The translations under genes and the position numbers were made by a program. A stretch of DNA of 64,000 nucleotides, taken from positions 62,001 to 126,000 of the forward strand of contig JBFXDX010000009.1 in assembly GCA_050180705.1 (NCBI GenBank), written 5' to 3'. The notes beneath the pieces were generated by a model. That model was not told where the DNA came from. It saw only the letters and a list, made by a program, of their open reading frames with translations, and ran no database searches. Positions 27,501 through 36,149 of this stretch are shown piece after piece; within the stretch, counting starts at the first letter, position 1; each line of letters starts with the position of its first letter. Source of the DNA: SB25 sp050180705 (lineage in GTDB: Bacteria > Bacteroidota > Bacteroidia > Bacteroidales > Tenuifilaceae).

Positions 27501-29015
27501 GACCAAGAGAATAATCAAGGCCAAAGCGAAATTTTAAACTACTCTGTCTTGTCAAACAAAGCACCGACAATTTCGAACATTACAGTCAACCCAACAAACC
27601 CAACATTCTCAGACAATGTAACCGTTTCTGCTAATGTTGCAGATCCAGAAGGACATTTGGGGGATGTAAAACTGTACTGGGGATTAAACGAGGCTAATTT
27701 GACAAACGAGATTAGCATGACAAACTCGGCTTCAATGTTCTCCGCAACAATTCCAACACAAGCAGCCAATCAAACTGTTTACTTTAGAATTACGGCAGTT
27801 GACCAGGAGAGCAACCTAAACCAAAGTGAAGTTTTAAACTACTCTGTCATAGCAAACGAAGCTCCGACAATTTCGAACATTACAGTCAACCCAATAAGTC
27901 CAACGGACTCAGACAACGTAACTGTTTCTGCTAATGTTGCAGATCCAGAAGGACATTTGGGGGATGTAAAACTGTACTGGGGATTAAACGAGGCTACTTT
28001 GGCAAACGAGATTAGCATGACAAACTCGGCTTCAATGTTCTCCGCGACAATTCCAGCACAAGCAGCCAATCAAACTGTTTACTTTAGAATTAAAGCAATA
28101 GATCTGGAGAATAACCAAAGTCAAAGCAACATCTTAAACTATTCTGTTATAATAAACAACGAAATACCAATTATTAATTCTATTTCTATAATACCCAACA
28201 ATCCTGTTACTGGACAATCAATTGTAATTTCTGCAAATATTACAGATAATGATGGTAACATAGTAAAAACATTATTGAATTGGGGTTCAACATCAGAGGC
28301 TGATGAAAATTCTGTGGAGATGAGTGCTAGTGGCAATACATATTCAACAACAATCCCAGCTCAATCTCAGGCAAAAACATTATACTACAAAATTTCCGCA
28401 ATAGATAATGGTGAGGATACAGCCTACTATTCTAATTCAATTGTAATAGCAATAAACCAATTACCCATTATTAACAATTTATCTCAAAGTCCTGAAAATC
28501 CAACATCCACCGATAATGTTAATATCGCAGTACAAGTTTCTGATCCTGAAGGACGATTGGGTACTGTACTAATTCAATGGGGTTATACCAATACCTCTAT
28601 GAATTATCAGGTTACAATGACAAATTCATCTTCATCGGCATATACCGGAATCATACCCCTTCAAACCACAGCAACAACTGTTTACTATAGAATTAAAGCA
28701 TACGATCAGGAGGGAAATCAGGCTTATAGTAATATCATAAATTATACGGTTAGCCCATCCTCAGGAATAGATGACGTCTCTACGAAATCTATTAGAATGT
28801 ATCCAAATCCTTTCAATGATTATTTAAATATTAAAACAGATAATTCTGGAACTACAACTGTTTCTATTACAAATATCATTGGAACTGCAATTTCTCAATT
28901 CAACTTTAACGAAGATAATTATCGCCTAAATACTAATAACTTGAAATCGGGTATTTATATAATTAAAGTAATACATAATGGAAAAACAACTGTTTTTAGA
29001 GCAGTTAAGCGCTAA
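24513..29015 (+). CDS. secreted endonuclease I with Ig-like repeats and T9SS sorting domain
   Basis: This 1500-residue exported nuclease has a signal peptide near residues 20-38 ('FFLIALFIFSSSIVSFGQ'). Residues about 45-275 form an endonuclease I (EndA/PF04231-type) domain with the active-site segments 'CYNREHSFPKSWF' and 'DLFHLYPTDGYVNGRRSNYPFGE'. Two He_PIG/Ig-like modules follow (about 288-460), then a jelly-roll-like module ending 'RIAIDDLEWI' (about 470-605) and about eight Ig-like repeats (about 610-1415). The end 'SIRMYPNPFNDYLNIK' to 'SGIYIIKVIHNGKTTVFRAVKR' is a type A C-terminal sorting domain for type IX secretion, so the product should be surface-attached or released. It may degrade extracellular DNA. 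Confidence 0.9.
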   Translation: MRVLENLLGEKLGRLKNRRFFLIALFIFSSSIVSFGQEPDGYYSSADGKSGNDLKNALYLIINSHTALSYDQLWTAFQYTDKKSNGKVWDMYSDIPNGTPSYEFTFSSDQCGSYSGEGDCYNREHSFPKSWFNDATPMYTDLFHLYPTDGYVNGRRSNYPFGEVSSPTWTSQNGSKLGPCSYSGYSGTVFEPIDEYKGDFARSYFYMVTCYHNIVANWNTDMLDGSQFPAFAEWAKNMLLEWSEEDPVSQKEIDRNNTIYNNYQHNRNPFIDHPEYAKQIWGDGSVNVSFTSSAITSAQAGTTYTYNITVSSNPGATFTITASTKPTWLTLTSTGNGTATLSGTPEESNVGSNPVVLNVTDGTSSATQNFTITVASSIIPLQFTSTPVTTGQVGTEYNYNVAVTGNAGATFTITAPTKPDWLTLTSTGNGTATLSGIPTSSGTSNVLLTAGDGTSTTDQSFSINITTATTGSWATETFENMPANASSYSSISWAGDNKINWTATYARTDQTINTRAICLKDITSSLPYVQSQTITGGCTQIRFKHQQKFSGSGGIITLYVNNTEIGTANVSTTEETSSFSLNATGDFVIKLVSNGAARIAIDDLEWIQPESTPNELPNISSVNLVPTNPTIGQSITISANVTDTDGTIQNVILGWGTTEEPTDFSTTMTASGDVYSATIPAQSQIGTLYFKISATDNTGDVSFSHHSITITENQAPTIANISQNPENPTSTSDVVISAIITDAEGRLSSAILYWGLEESNLSNQITMDASSSTCTATIPAQVGDQTVYYKIIAKDAENNETQSNILNYTVENSTGNILPVISTIVVNPASPVTGQAITISANITDADGTVVKVLLNWGTSIDAVDSNLEMTVSENTYSATIPAQNTHGTLYYKIEAIDNSNDTAKYNNSIVIDVNELPTISSIVTSPSSPMFIDNVVISAQVIDVENRLGDVKLYWGLTESSLTNEITMTNTASTFSATIPAQAASQTVYFKITAVDQENNQGQSEILNYSVLSNKAPTISNITVNPTNPTFSDNVTVSANVADPEGHLGDVKLYWGLNEANLTNEISMTNSASMFSATIPTQAANQTVYFRITAVDQESNLNQSEVLNYSVIANEAPTISNITVNPISPTDSDNVTVSANVADPEGHLGDVKLYWGLNEATLANEISMTNSASMFSATIPAQAANQTVYFRIKAIDLENNQSQSNILNYSVIINNEIPIINSISIIPNNPVTGQSIVISANITDNDGNIVKTLLNWGSTSEADENSVEMSASGNTYSTTIPAQSQAKTLYYKISAIDNGEDTAYYSNSIVIAINQLPIINNLSQSPENPTSTDNVNIAVQVSDPEGRLGTVLIQWGYTNTSMNYQVTMTNSSSSAYTGIIPLQTTATTVYYRIKAYDQEGNQAYSNIINYTVSPSSGIDDVSTKSIRMYPNPFNDYLNIKTDNSGTTTVSITNIIGTAISQFNFNEDNYRLNTNNLKSGIYIIKVIHNGKTTVFRAVKR
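27238..28137 (+). repeat. three tandem 300-bp coding repeats
   Basis: Three in-phase units (about 27238-27537, 27538-27837, 27838-28137) repeat with a period of exactly 300 bases. The last two are nearly identical at the DNA level over long runs, for example around 'gcagatccagaaggacattt' at 27640 and 27940; the first is clearly related but more diverged. They encode three Ig-like modules of the endonuclease protein and point to recent tandem duplication. Confidence 0.9.
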
Positions 29016-29036
29016 TATTTTAAATTAAGAGAAAGA

Positions 29037-29058
29037 AGCCCCTTTGGGGGCTTTTTTT
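29037..29058 (+). terminator. intrinsic terminator after endonuclease gene
   Basis: The hairpin AGCCCC-TTTG-GGGGCT is followed by a run of T, 22 bases after the stop codon. Confidence 0.85.
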
Positions 29059-29295
29059 ATGCAACTCATCCTAAATATTTTTTGAACTAAAACAACAAAC
29101 GATTGAAATAAGGATATATTAAAAAACAACTCAGGTAATAAGAAAAATCAGCATTTTAGACTTACTAAAATCATATGTTTATACAATTAGAATTTGTAGT
29201 ATTGCAAAATATTTAATTCATAAATTGGGTAAATTTTTTTTGTTGCAAAAAAACACAGTACTAAGGAGAATGGGTAAGTTAAAACACAGAAAATT

Positions 29296-32200
29296 ATGGA
29301 ACCAAAGTACAACTATCACACTACAAATAGTGTAGCATCTAAAAGGCAAAAAGATGTAATTCGTTACATTAATATGAAACTTGCATCAATGGGGCAACCC
29401 ATTTACGAAGGAATGGCATTAACCGAAGAAGATGGCCTAACCGAGCAAGAATTTGTTAACCTTGCCGAAAGTCTACTAAACAATTATCGAGAAAAAATGC
29501 GTCTGCTTTCGAACAACATCATCAATCCTGCAGATAAGCGAATTCAAGACTTTATAAACAAATACTTTCAGGACATTGAGTTTGAAAAAAGCCTTAAAAT
29601 TCCCTTCGACTCATTTGTATTAGACAAACCTGGTCTAGGACGCGAAGTAAGCCTTCCGCCAGATAAAAATGAACACATCACCGATTACATTAAATCGTAC
29701 AGAATCCGGCAGGGAATTCTGCACAATCCAATAAACGATCGAAGAACTACAAAGGGATCTTTCCACGTAGTTAAAGGAGGTCTTCCTGTTCCTCCGGACA
29801 AAAAAGCAACACCAAAACTTGTATTTGCTCACCTGTTACACGCCGCATTAAATCCTCCTACAGAATTCTTGGAACTACCATTTACGGCATCACAGGAAAA
29901 GAAAGCAAGAGTATTCACATCGATGCTGCTTAGACCAGCCGTTAGTCCAGAGATAGAAGGCGTTTCAACAAAAAAATCATTAGAAATTCGTTTTTTTGCG
30001 CCTGGTGCATTTGTGAGCAATCTGGATTTTGTTGAATCGATATTCGGTAACGCAGGTGACCCTTATCTGTATAAGAACGATGCAGGATTGGATCCAGAGC
30101 ATTGGACTGGCCATACAGGTTGTATAATTCTTGCGCCACATCTTACTAAGCTTAACAAAAAAGATATCGGACTTCCGAATTGGGAAGATGCCACTGAGCG
30201 CATGCGCAAGGATGGTATGTGCTGGAAAAACGAAGATGAACTTTACAACGAAGGGCAACCGTTCAAAATAACCTGTCGTGACGATAGCGGAATTGCCATT
30301 ACTCTTATTGCCGACAACTACTTTGGCTATAGCAAAAAGGAGATAAAAACCCAAATAAGCTACGCTGCCAATCTATACGGAAATGTCGAAGAAGAACACT
30401 CTGGTGGCGCATTGGTTTTTGCAAGGCGAAACCTTGGTAACGAATTCTCAGCAAAACGATTACTAAGTAAATTCCCCAACGCATACAGTTTCGAAGACAT
30501 AAAAAAACAGTATGGCGATTTAATGGATATTCAGCCGCAGAACTATGGCATCGATAAAAATTTCCCTGAAGTAATTTACATTCCTGAAAATGCTGAGATA
30601 GACCTTTACAAAAGTTCCATCACTTGGAATTACAAAGGGAAAGAGCAAAAAATAAAATTACTACGAAACTATAGTTACGTTCTTCCAAGTGGCCACAAAG
30701 TCCACATGGAAAAACATCCGTTTGCACCCGATTGGCGTTTAGTTGTTACACAGGCCGAAGGAAGCTTTCTTCATAAACCATGTACGGTATCAGGAGGTGG
30801 AAAATCGGAAATCTCTAAATCATTACTAAATGCAATTATTTACGGAACATTTTTTATTGATGACATTGAGAACGACTTTGCAAAAGCCGACGAAATTTTA
30901 AACTATAACTATAGCAACAGGTGGAAAGATAAGAAAAACAACAAGGATGAAGGACGAAATATTCTCAGTCCAGAACGTACGCTGGGCTCTGTAATCAAAA
31001 TGTTAACTCCTTACGAAGGTTATACCGATGAGTTTAATGCTTTCCTTAATTCCATTCCCGATCATATAAAGGCTTTAGTTTTTCTTATTAAACGAATTAG
31101 CCAAACGGAGAAGGCAACTAATAACTGGCGAAATTATTTCACTATTGACACAGTAAATGGCCGTAAGGGACACTGCTTAATGTTCAACAACCGGAAGATT
31201 ATAACTTCTTACTTAAGAGTAGGATTTGCAAATGACAACTCCTGGTTTGTTCACTCTCTACGACCCGATTTTATTGCAGCTGCAAAAGTTCAGATGGAGG
31301 ATGATATTTCGGCAACCATAACATTGCCAGCCTCTAATATCCCATATCTAAAACCTGGCACAGAGAACAAGAGCGTTAAACTTGTCGAAAACTGTGAATA
31401 CCTATTCTTTCAACGCCCCGACGAGGCAATTAATCGCGGTTACGACAAGCAAGCCGAATCGGATCTCTCGAAAATGAATAACTTCACATCGAATTACGAG
31501 CCTCTTAGCGCAAAGGACGGTGAAGAAATTATTAAGGACGCAATAAGTTTCGACAAGTACACCTACCCAATTAAGCAATTAATAGAAAAAGGTGCGGCAG
31601 ACAAAAGCGGTCTTTACTTTATCACACCAGCTCATCCGCGCAAACTCGACGATGGTACAAGATCGAAAAATCCTCGCTACCTTCAGATTAATCCCGATTT
31701 ATCAAACCCAATTGATGGGTATCTAGCTAAGGTGGGAGCGCGTTTTGCTAGGAAAATACCCATGCAACAGGCTGTTAACTTTGCCATTACCGATGTTCTT
31801 CCTGGTCGTAGAAATAACCCTCCTGAGAAAGAGACGGGAATTAGGCCTTTATGCGTTTATAGTCCAATACATTATCAAGAGCTACCTGAACTATTCATGG
31901 ATTTCATTTGTAGCTTAACAGGTAAATCACCATCAACTACTGGTGCAGGATCTGAAGGTGCGCTAACCAAAGGGCCGTTTAACATGTTAGTTGCCACTAG
32001 CGACTTAAACAATGCTTTACTCTCCTATATTCTTACCGAGTATAATTGCTTTACAACAGCGGCTGGGCATGTTGGACCAAAGCGCAGATTCGACCATGAC
32101 GTAAGTATCCTTATCCCAGAAATATGGTGTCGTCTCGATAATCAAGAAAAAAATCCCCAGAGACTTATTGAAGAAGGTTCTCTAGAAAAAATTGAAGACT

Positions 32201-32787
32201 TTGAGTATAATGGAGAAACAATACTAGCCAGCCGTCTGGGATATCGTATCACAAAAACATTCGTATTCAAATATTTTGGACGAATCTTCGAGGAACCAAT
32301 TGGTGTGCTTAGCGATGAAGTTCTAAAACCTGAAAATCAAAGCCTTGAAGACTTTGTTGATGGCATTAAAAACATTTGCGAGGCACAACAAAAATCAGCA
32401 CTTATGTACTTCGAGGATAGTAGCATAAATGCAGCCATTCCTCCGCTACAGGTACTTCTAAATATTATGGCCTACGGACATTACAATGGGAAAAATATTA
32501 CAGATCCAGAACTTCGTAAAATGTTTACCCGCGAGTATGTTATTAATAGTGACTGGTACAAGAATAGGTTGAAACTCAAACAGCAAAAGGATATTGAATT
32601 GTGGCAAAGGCATGTTACATATCTTGAAGCATTTATTCATGACGAGGTAAACCTAGAAATAGTCAAAGCCCAAGGCCTTGAGAAAAGATTAGATGCAGCC
32701 AAGATAAAAGTTACAGAGGTTGAGTCTGAAAAATACTTAGAATCTTTAGTAGGAACAATTGGTGCCGATCCTTTATTTAAAAATTAG
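29296..32787 (+). CDS. giant PEPCK-like protein, candidate PPi-type phosphoenolpyruvate carboxykinase
   Basis: This is a 1163-residue cytoplasmic protein with no signal peptide or membrane segment. I believe it belongs to the PPi-dependent PEP carboxykinases known from Entamoeba, Propionibacterium and fungi, which interconvert oxaloacetate plus PPi with PEP, CO2 and Pi. The evidence is its length (those enzymes are about 1100-1160 residues), a P-loop-like 'CTVSGGGKSEISKSL' (K503, S504) followed by acidic 'FIDDIENDF' (D522, D523), and 'YFGYSKKEIKTQISYAANLYG...EEEHSGGALVF' (about residues 339-375), which I associate with that family from memory. It is not an ATP- or GTP-type PckA. The coding sequence is intact and transcribed alone. 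Confidence 0.55.
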   Translation: MEPKYNYHTTNSVASKRQKDVIRYINMKLASMGQPIYEGMALTEEDGLTEQEFVNLAESLLNNYREKMRLLSNNIINPADKRIQDFINKYFQDIEFEKSLKIPFDSFVLDKPGLGREVSLPPDKNEHITDYIKSYRIRQGILHNPINDRRTTKGSFHVVKGGLPVPPDKKATPKLVFAHLLHAALNPPTEFLELPFTASQEKKARVFTSMLLRPAVSPEIEGVSTKKSLEIRFFAPGAFVSNLDFVESIFGNAGDPYLYKNDAGLDPEHWTGHTGCIILAPHLTKLNKKDIGLPNWEDATERMRKDGMCWKNEDELYNEGQPFKITCRDDSGIAITLIADNYFGYSKKEIKTQISYAANLYGNVEEEHSGGALVFARRNLGNEFSAKRLLSKFPNAYSFEDIKKQYGDLMDIQPQNYGIDKNFPEVIYIPENAEIDLYKSSITWNYKGKEQKIKLLRNYSYVLPSGHKVHMEKHPFAPDWRLVVTQAEGSFLHKPCTVSGGGKSEISKSLLNAIIYGTFFIDDIENDFAKADEILNYNYSNRWKDKKNNKDEGRNILSPERTLGSVIKMLTPYEGYTDEFNAFLNSIPDHIKALVFLIKRISQTEKATNNWRNYFTIDTVNGRKGHCLMFNNRKIITSYLRVGFANDNSWFVHSLRPDFIAAAKVQMEDDISATITLPASNIPYLKPGTENKSVKLVENCEYLFFQRPDEAINRGYDKQAESDLSKMNNFTSNYEPLSAKDGEEIIKDAISFDKYTYPIKQLIEKGAADKSGLYFITPAHPRKLDDGTRSKNPRYLQINPDLSNPIDGYLAKVGARFARKIPMQQAVNFAITDVLPGRRNNPPEKETGIRPLCVYSPIHYQELPELFMDFICSLTGKSPSTTGAGSEGALTKGPFNMLVATSDLNNALLSYILTEYNCFTTAAGHVGPKRRFDHDVSILIPEIWCRLDNQEKNPQRLIEEGSLEKIEDFEYNGETILASRLGYRITKTFVFKYFGRIFEEPIGVLSDEVLKPENQSLEDFVDGIKNICEAQQKSALMYFEDSSINAAIPPLQVLLNIMAYGHYNGKNITDPELRKMFTREYVINSDWYKNRLKLKQQKDIELWQRHVTYLEAFIHDEVNLEIVKAQGLEKRLDAAKIKVTEVESEKYLESLVGTIGADPLFKN

Positions 32788-32805
32788 AATCGATTTAGAT
32801 CATAA

Positions 32806-32834
32806 AAAACGCCTGAGGTAATCTCAGGCGTTTT
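32806..32834. terminator. bidirectional terminator
   Basis: A 12-bp perfect stem (32806-32817 with 32823-32834), with A and T runs on its sides, lies between the convergent PEPCK-like and GH92 genes. Confidence 0.88.
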
Positions 32835-32836
32835 CT

Positions 32837-35122
32837 TTATAATTTACTGGTCATCTCAAACACCAATTCCCCTCCGTCCATTAAATCATAATGCTTTAGT
32901 TGATTGTTTAAAATTGGCTTTCCGTTAAGCAAAATTCTTTTAACGTAAATATTTTTAGGAGATTGATTTTTTGCCAAAATCCTCAACGATTTGCCATTCT
33001 CAAAATTCAATGTGGCAGATTTTACCATAGGACTTCCCGTTGAGTAAAAATCCGATGCGGGTGCAACGGGGTAAAATCCTAATGAACTGAATATGTACCA
33101 GGCGCTCATTTGTCCACAATCGTCGTTACCGCCAAGCCCATCGGCCTTTGGTTTGTACATCATCTCGCAGATCATTCGAACGGTTTGCTGGGTTTTCCAA
33201 GGCTTATCGGTCCAGTTATAGAGATACGCCACGTGGTGCGATGGCTCATTTCCATGAACGTAATTACCTATTAGTCCATCGCGAGTAATGTCCTCGGTGC
33301 TCTCAAAATACTTGTCGGGCAGGTGCATTGTAAAAAGGGAATCGAGATAAATCCCAAACCTTTTTTTACCGCCATACAGTTCAACCAACGCTTCAGGATT
33401 ATGCGGAACGTACAAACTGTAATTCCAAGAATTTCCCTCAATAAAACCCTGTCCATGAGTGCTCAAAACATCGAAATCTAACTTAAATATTCCATTGGAA
33501 AGTCGTGGACGGCTAAATTCAATTGACTTATCAAAAACATTGGAATAATACGATGAGCGCTTGCTGAACTCATCGTAAACATCCATTCTATTTAACTTTT
33601 TGGCTAGTTGCGCTATGCACCAATCGTCGTACGCATATTCTAACGTTTTGGAAACAGAACTACCCGATTTATCCTCGGGAACATAGCCCAACTTCATATA
33701 TTCATACAGACCCTCGTACCAACCATTTTTTGCACTACGAACCGAAGCGTCAAGGGCAAGGTTTAAGTCGAAGTTATCGTTACCCTTTATAGCCGCATCG
33801 GCAATAACCGATACGGAATGGTAACCAATCATACACCAGTTCTCGTTGGCGTAGTGCGACCAAATGGGCAGCATAGAGTGTGCGCTTTGGCTGTAGTGAG
33901 CCAGCATCGATTTAATCATACTAACATTTCGGCTGGGTTGAATAATATTGAATAGCGGATGTAAAGCACGATAGGTATCCCAAAGCGAGAAGGTTGTGTA
34001 ATTATCGAAGTCGGAAGCCGTATGGATATTTTGGTCCAAACCACGATACTTTTTATCAGTATCCATATAGATAGTTGGTCCTAAATACGTGTGATAAAGC
34101 GAAGTATAGAAGTTGATTTTATCGTCGTTGGTTAGTGTTTCCACATCAATTTTACCCAGTTCGTTATTCCATTGCTGTTGACCCTGAAGTTTAATTGCAT
34201 CGAAATTGTTGAGCGGTGTTTCGGCTAGCATATTGGCCAAAGCACCACTGGTGCTAACAGGTGATATGGCCACCTTAAGCATAATCTTCTCCCCCTCATT
34301 GGTAGCAAAATCGAAATGGCAACGAATTTGTCGGCCTGCATTCTCGGGGAAGTTGCTATTTTGGTTGAACTTCCTCCAGAATCCCTTGTAAACCAAAGTT
34401 TCTCCATTTACAATTCCATAGGTTTTGAAAGGCTTGGAAAATGCAATGGCAAAGTAAACGGTGCGGGTTCTTGCCCAACCGTGTGTTTGGCGATACCCAG
34501 TAATCAAAGTATCGTTCTCAACACGTACAAACGTCCAAACATTCTTATCGGGGTAGTTATAAATTCCGTGAATTAAATCGAGGATGATATGCGCCGAATC
34601 GGATTTTGGGAATGTGTACTGATGCACACCAACCCTTGCAGTGGTGGTAAGTTCTGCATTGATATTGTAATCGAGCAGATTAACTTGATAGTAATTTGGC
34701 TCAGCAAATTCCTGCTTATGCGAAAATTTAGAGCGATAGCCTGAACTTGGGTTTGATGCAGTACCCGGGTTCAACTGTAACTTACCAACTGTAGGCATTA
34801 TAAGAATATCACCTAAATCGGAATGACCTGTACCGCTAAAGTGTGTATGGCTGAAACCAACAATGGTACTATCGGTGTACTGATAACCTGCACAATACTT
34901 ATAAGTATCTGGATTGTACTTGCCATTTGAAGCATAGGGAATTGTATCGGTATCGGGACTTAGTTGAACAGCCCCGAACGGAACCGTTGCTCCAGGAAAG
35001 GTGTGACCCATACGCTCAGTTCCAATAAATGGATTTACCCATTGGATGTAATTTTTAGTGATTTGCGAATGGCTAACTAAACTAAGAAACAGAAAAACGA
35101 TGGTTAAATTTAAGTACTTCAT
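32837..35122 (-). CDS. GH92 family alpha-mannosidase
   Basis: This 761-residue exported glycoside hydrolase of family 92 (calcium-dependent alpha-1,2-mannosidase type) trims mannose from glycans such as N-glycans. The start at 35122 gives a signal peptide ('LTIVFLFLSLVSHSQ'); the longer ORF upstream would overlap the next gene and lacks a signal. Family blocks include 'VNPFIGTERMGHTFPGATVPFGAVQLSPDT', 'IVGFSHTHFSGTGHSDLGDILIMP', 'TFSLWDTYRALHPLFNI', 'FIEGNSWNYSLYVPHN' and 'GNDDCGQMSAWYIFSSLGFYPV'. There is no SusC/SusD pair nearby, so it is outside a classical polysaccharide-utilisation locus. Confidence 0.95.
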   Translation of the reverse strand: MKYLNLTIVFLFLSLVSHSQITKNYIQWVNPFIGTERMGHTFPGATVPFGAVQLSPDTDTIPYASNGKYNPDTYKYCAGYQYTDSTIVGFSHTHFSGTGHSDLGDILIMPTVGKLQLNPGTASNPSSGYRSKFSHKQEFAEPNYYQVNLLDYNINAELTTTARVGVHQYTFPKSDSAHIILDLIHGIYNYPDKNVWTFVRVENDTLITGYRQTHGWARTRTVYFAIAFSKPFKTYGIVNGETLVYKGFWRKFNQNSNFPENAGRQIRCHFDFATNEGEKIMLKVAISPVSTSGALANMLAETPLNNFDAIKLQGQQQWNNELGKIDVETLTNDDKINFYTSLYHTYLGPTIYMDTDKKYRGLDQNIHTASDFDNYTTFSLWDTYRALHPLFNIIQPSRNVSMIKSMLAHYSQSAHSMLPIWSHYANENWCMIGYHSVSVIADAAIKGNDNFDLNLALDASVRSAKNGWYEGLYEYMKLGYVPEDKSGSSVSKTLEYAYDDWCIAQLAKKLNRMDVYDEFSKRSSYYSNVFDKSIEFSRPRLSNGIFKLDFDVLSTHGQGFIEGNSWNYSLYVPHNPEALVELYGGKKRFGIYLDSLFTMHLPDKYFESTEDITRDGLIGNYVHGNEPSHHVAYLYNWTDKPWKTQQTVRMICEMMYKPKADGLGGNDDCGQMSAWYIFSSLGFYPVAPASDFYSTGSPMVKSATLNFENGKSLRILAKNQSPKNIYVKRILLNGKPILNNQLKHYDLMDGGELVFEMTSKL

Positions 35123-35201
35123 ATTGTTTGGAGTTTTGACTTTATGACTATTAGGCTGTAGGTGTTGTATTCTTTCACTATCAACGAACAACAAACAACC
35201 A

Positions 35202-35783
35202 TCAACTATCCCGGAGAACCAAAAACCCAATCTCATTGGGATGATCCTGTATTAAATACTTTTTATCGACCTTAATCAACTTGAAGAGTACCATAATATC
35301 GCCACCTGCTGCTCCAATAAAGAATATCCCAAGCAACAGCAGCCAGCCAAAGCCAAATATCAGAGCAACTATCACCGGAAATATTCCCAAAACCAAACCC
35401 GGCATTATTCCCCCCAGCAAGTAATGGTTACGCCCTAGAGGTTCTCTGCAGTGACAGTATGGTGTTAATAGTGTCCATTTAATTCCAAAACTTATTGATT
35501 TAAATCGATTTTTTGCAAACAATGCCCAAGTAATACCGTGTAACCCTTCGTGCAGAATAATTCCTAGTATGAAAATCGGAAATAGCAGTGGCATGTGGGT
35601 TTTTAAAAAATTGAATCCTTCTATAAACGATTGTCCTCCCCAAATAATGATATACGGAACAATGCATATAATTGCTAAAGGCAATAGCATTGCCATTGCA
35701 ATTATGTTTGCGTTTACAACCGAGATAATCTCCTCCTTTATTACGGTCAATTCTCCTGTAACATTTTCTTCATCTAGCATCAT
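35202..35783 (-). CDS. DUF3267-type membrane zinc metalloprotease
   Basis: This 193-residue membrane protein has about four hydrophobic segments and an in-membrane zincin motif 'ILHEGLHGITWALF' (H-E-x-x-H). The motif and the following 'FGIKWTLLTPYCHCREPLGRNHYLLGGIMPGLVLGIFP' are characteristic of the DUF3267 putative zincin family. The substrate is unknown. It sits 79 bp upstream of the GH92 gene on the same strand, but a shared role is not apparent. Confidence 0.85.
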   Translation of the reverse strand: MMLDEENVTGELTVIKEEIISVVNANIIAMAMLLPLAIICIVPYIIIWGGQSFIEGFNFLKTHMPLLFPIFILGIILHEGLHGITWALFAKNRFKSISFGIKWTLLTPYCHCREPLGRNHYLLGGIMPGLVLGIFPVIVALIFGFGWLLLLGIFFIGAAGGDIMVLFKLIKVDKKYLIQDHPNEIGFLVLRDS

Positions 35784-36149
35784 ACTAAATTTGATTTATA
35801 TTTTTCGCGCTCGTCTTACGACAAATTAATCGTTCTATTTGCATACGTTTTATATAAGCACTCAAAAAAGGTCATTAAAATAACAATTGAACATTTTAAT
35901 ATTGATAAAATGTGTTGAAAGGTATATAAAATAACTAATTGATAATTATGATTTTAATCATTTAGATTGTTTATTATATTGGTTTTGAATTAATTTTGTA
36001 ATTTCTATTAATTGCCAAAATTTACTGTTTGTAGATTTTTCTGTAATTATAAATTATACTTTTATATAAATTTACGTATGAGTAAAATAGAGTATCTAGA
36101 AAAAGATAACAATAAGAATTAAAGCAAAATAAAACATAATCGATACCTT
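35784..36149. other. 366-bp AT-rich intergenic region
   Basis: This lies between the divergent DUF3267 and four-repeat lipoprotein genes. It is very AT-rich. No exact TAnnTTTG box, hairpin or ORF of note was found; a TATACTTTT stretch near 36055 is a poor promoter candidate. Confidence 0.5.

Noticed and set aside
27539..28069. Two similar minus-strand ORFs of 76 codons
   Set aside because: They resemble each other only because they are antisense to the 300-bp Ig repeats.
35123..35236. Longer GH92 start
   Set aside because: It overlaps the DUF3267 gene and puts 38 charged or polar residues before the signal peptide. The ATG at 35122 gives the normal N-terminus.
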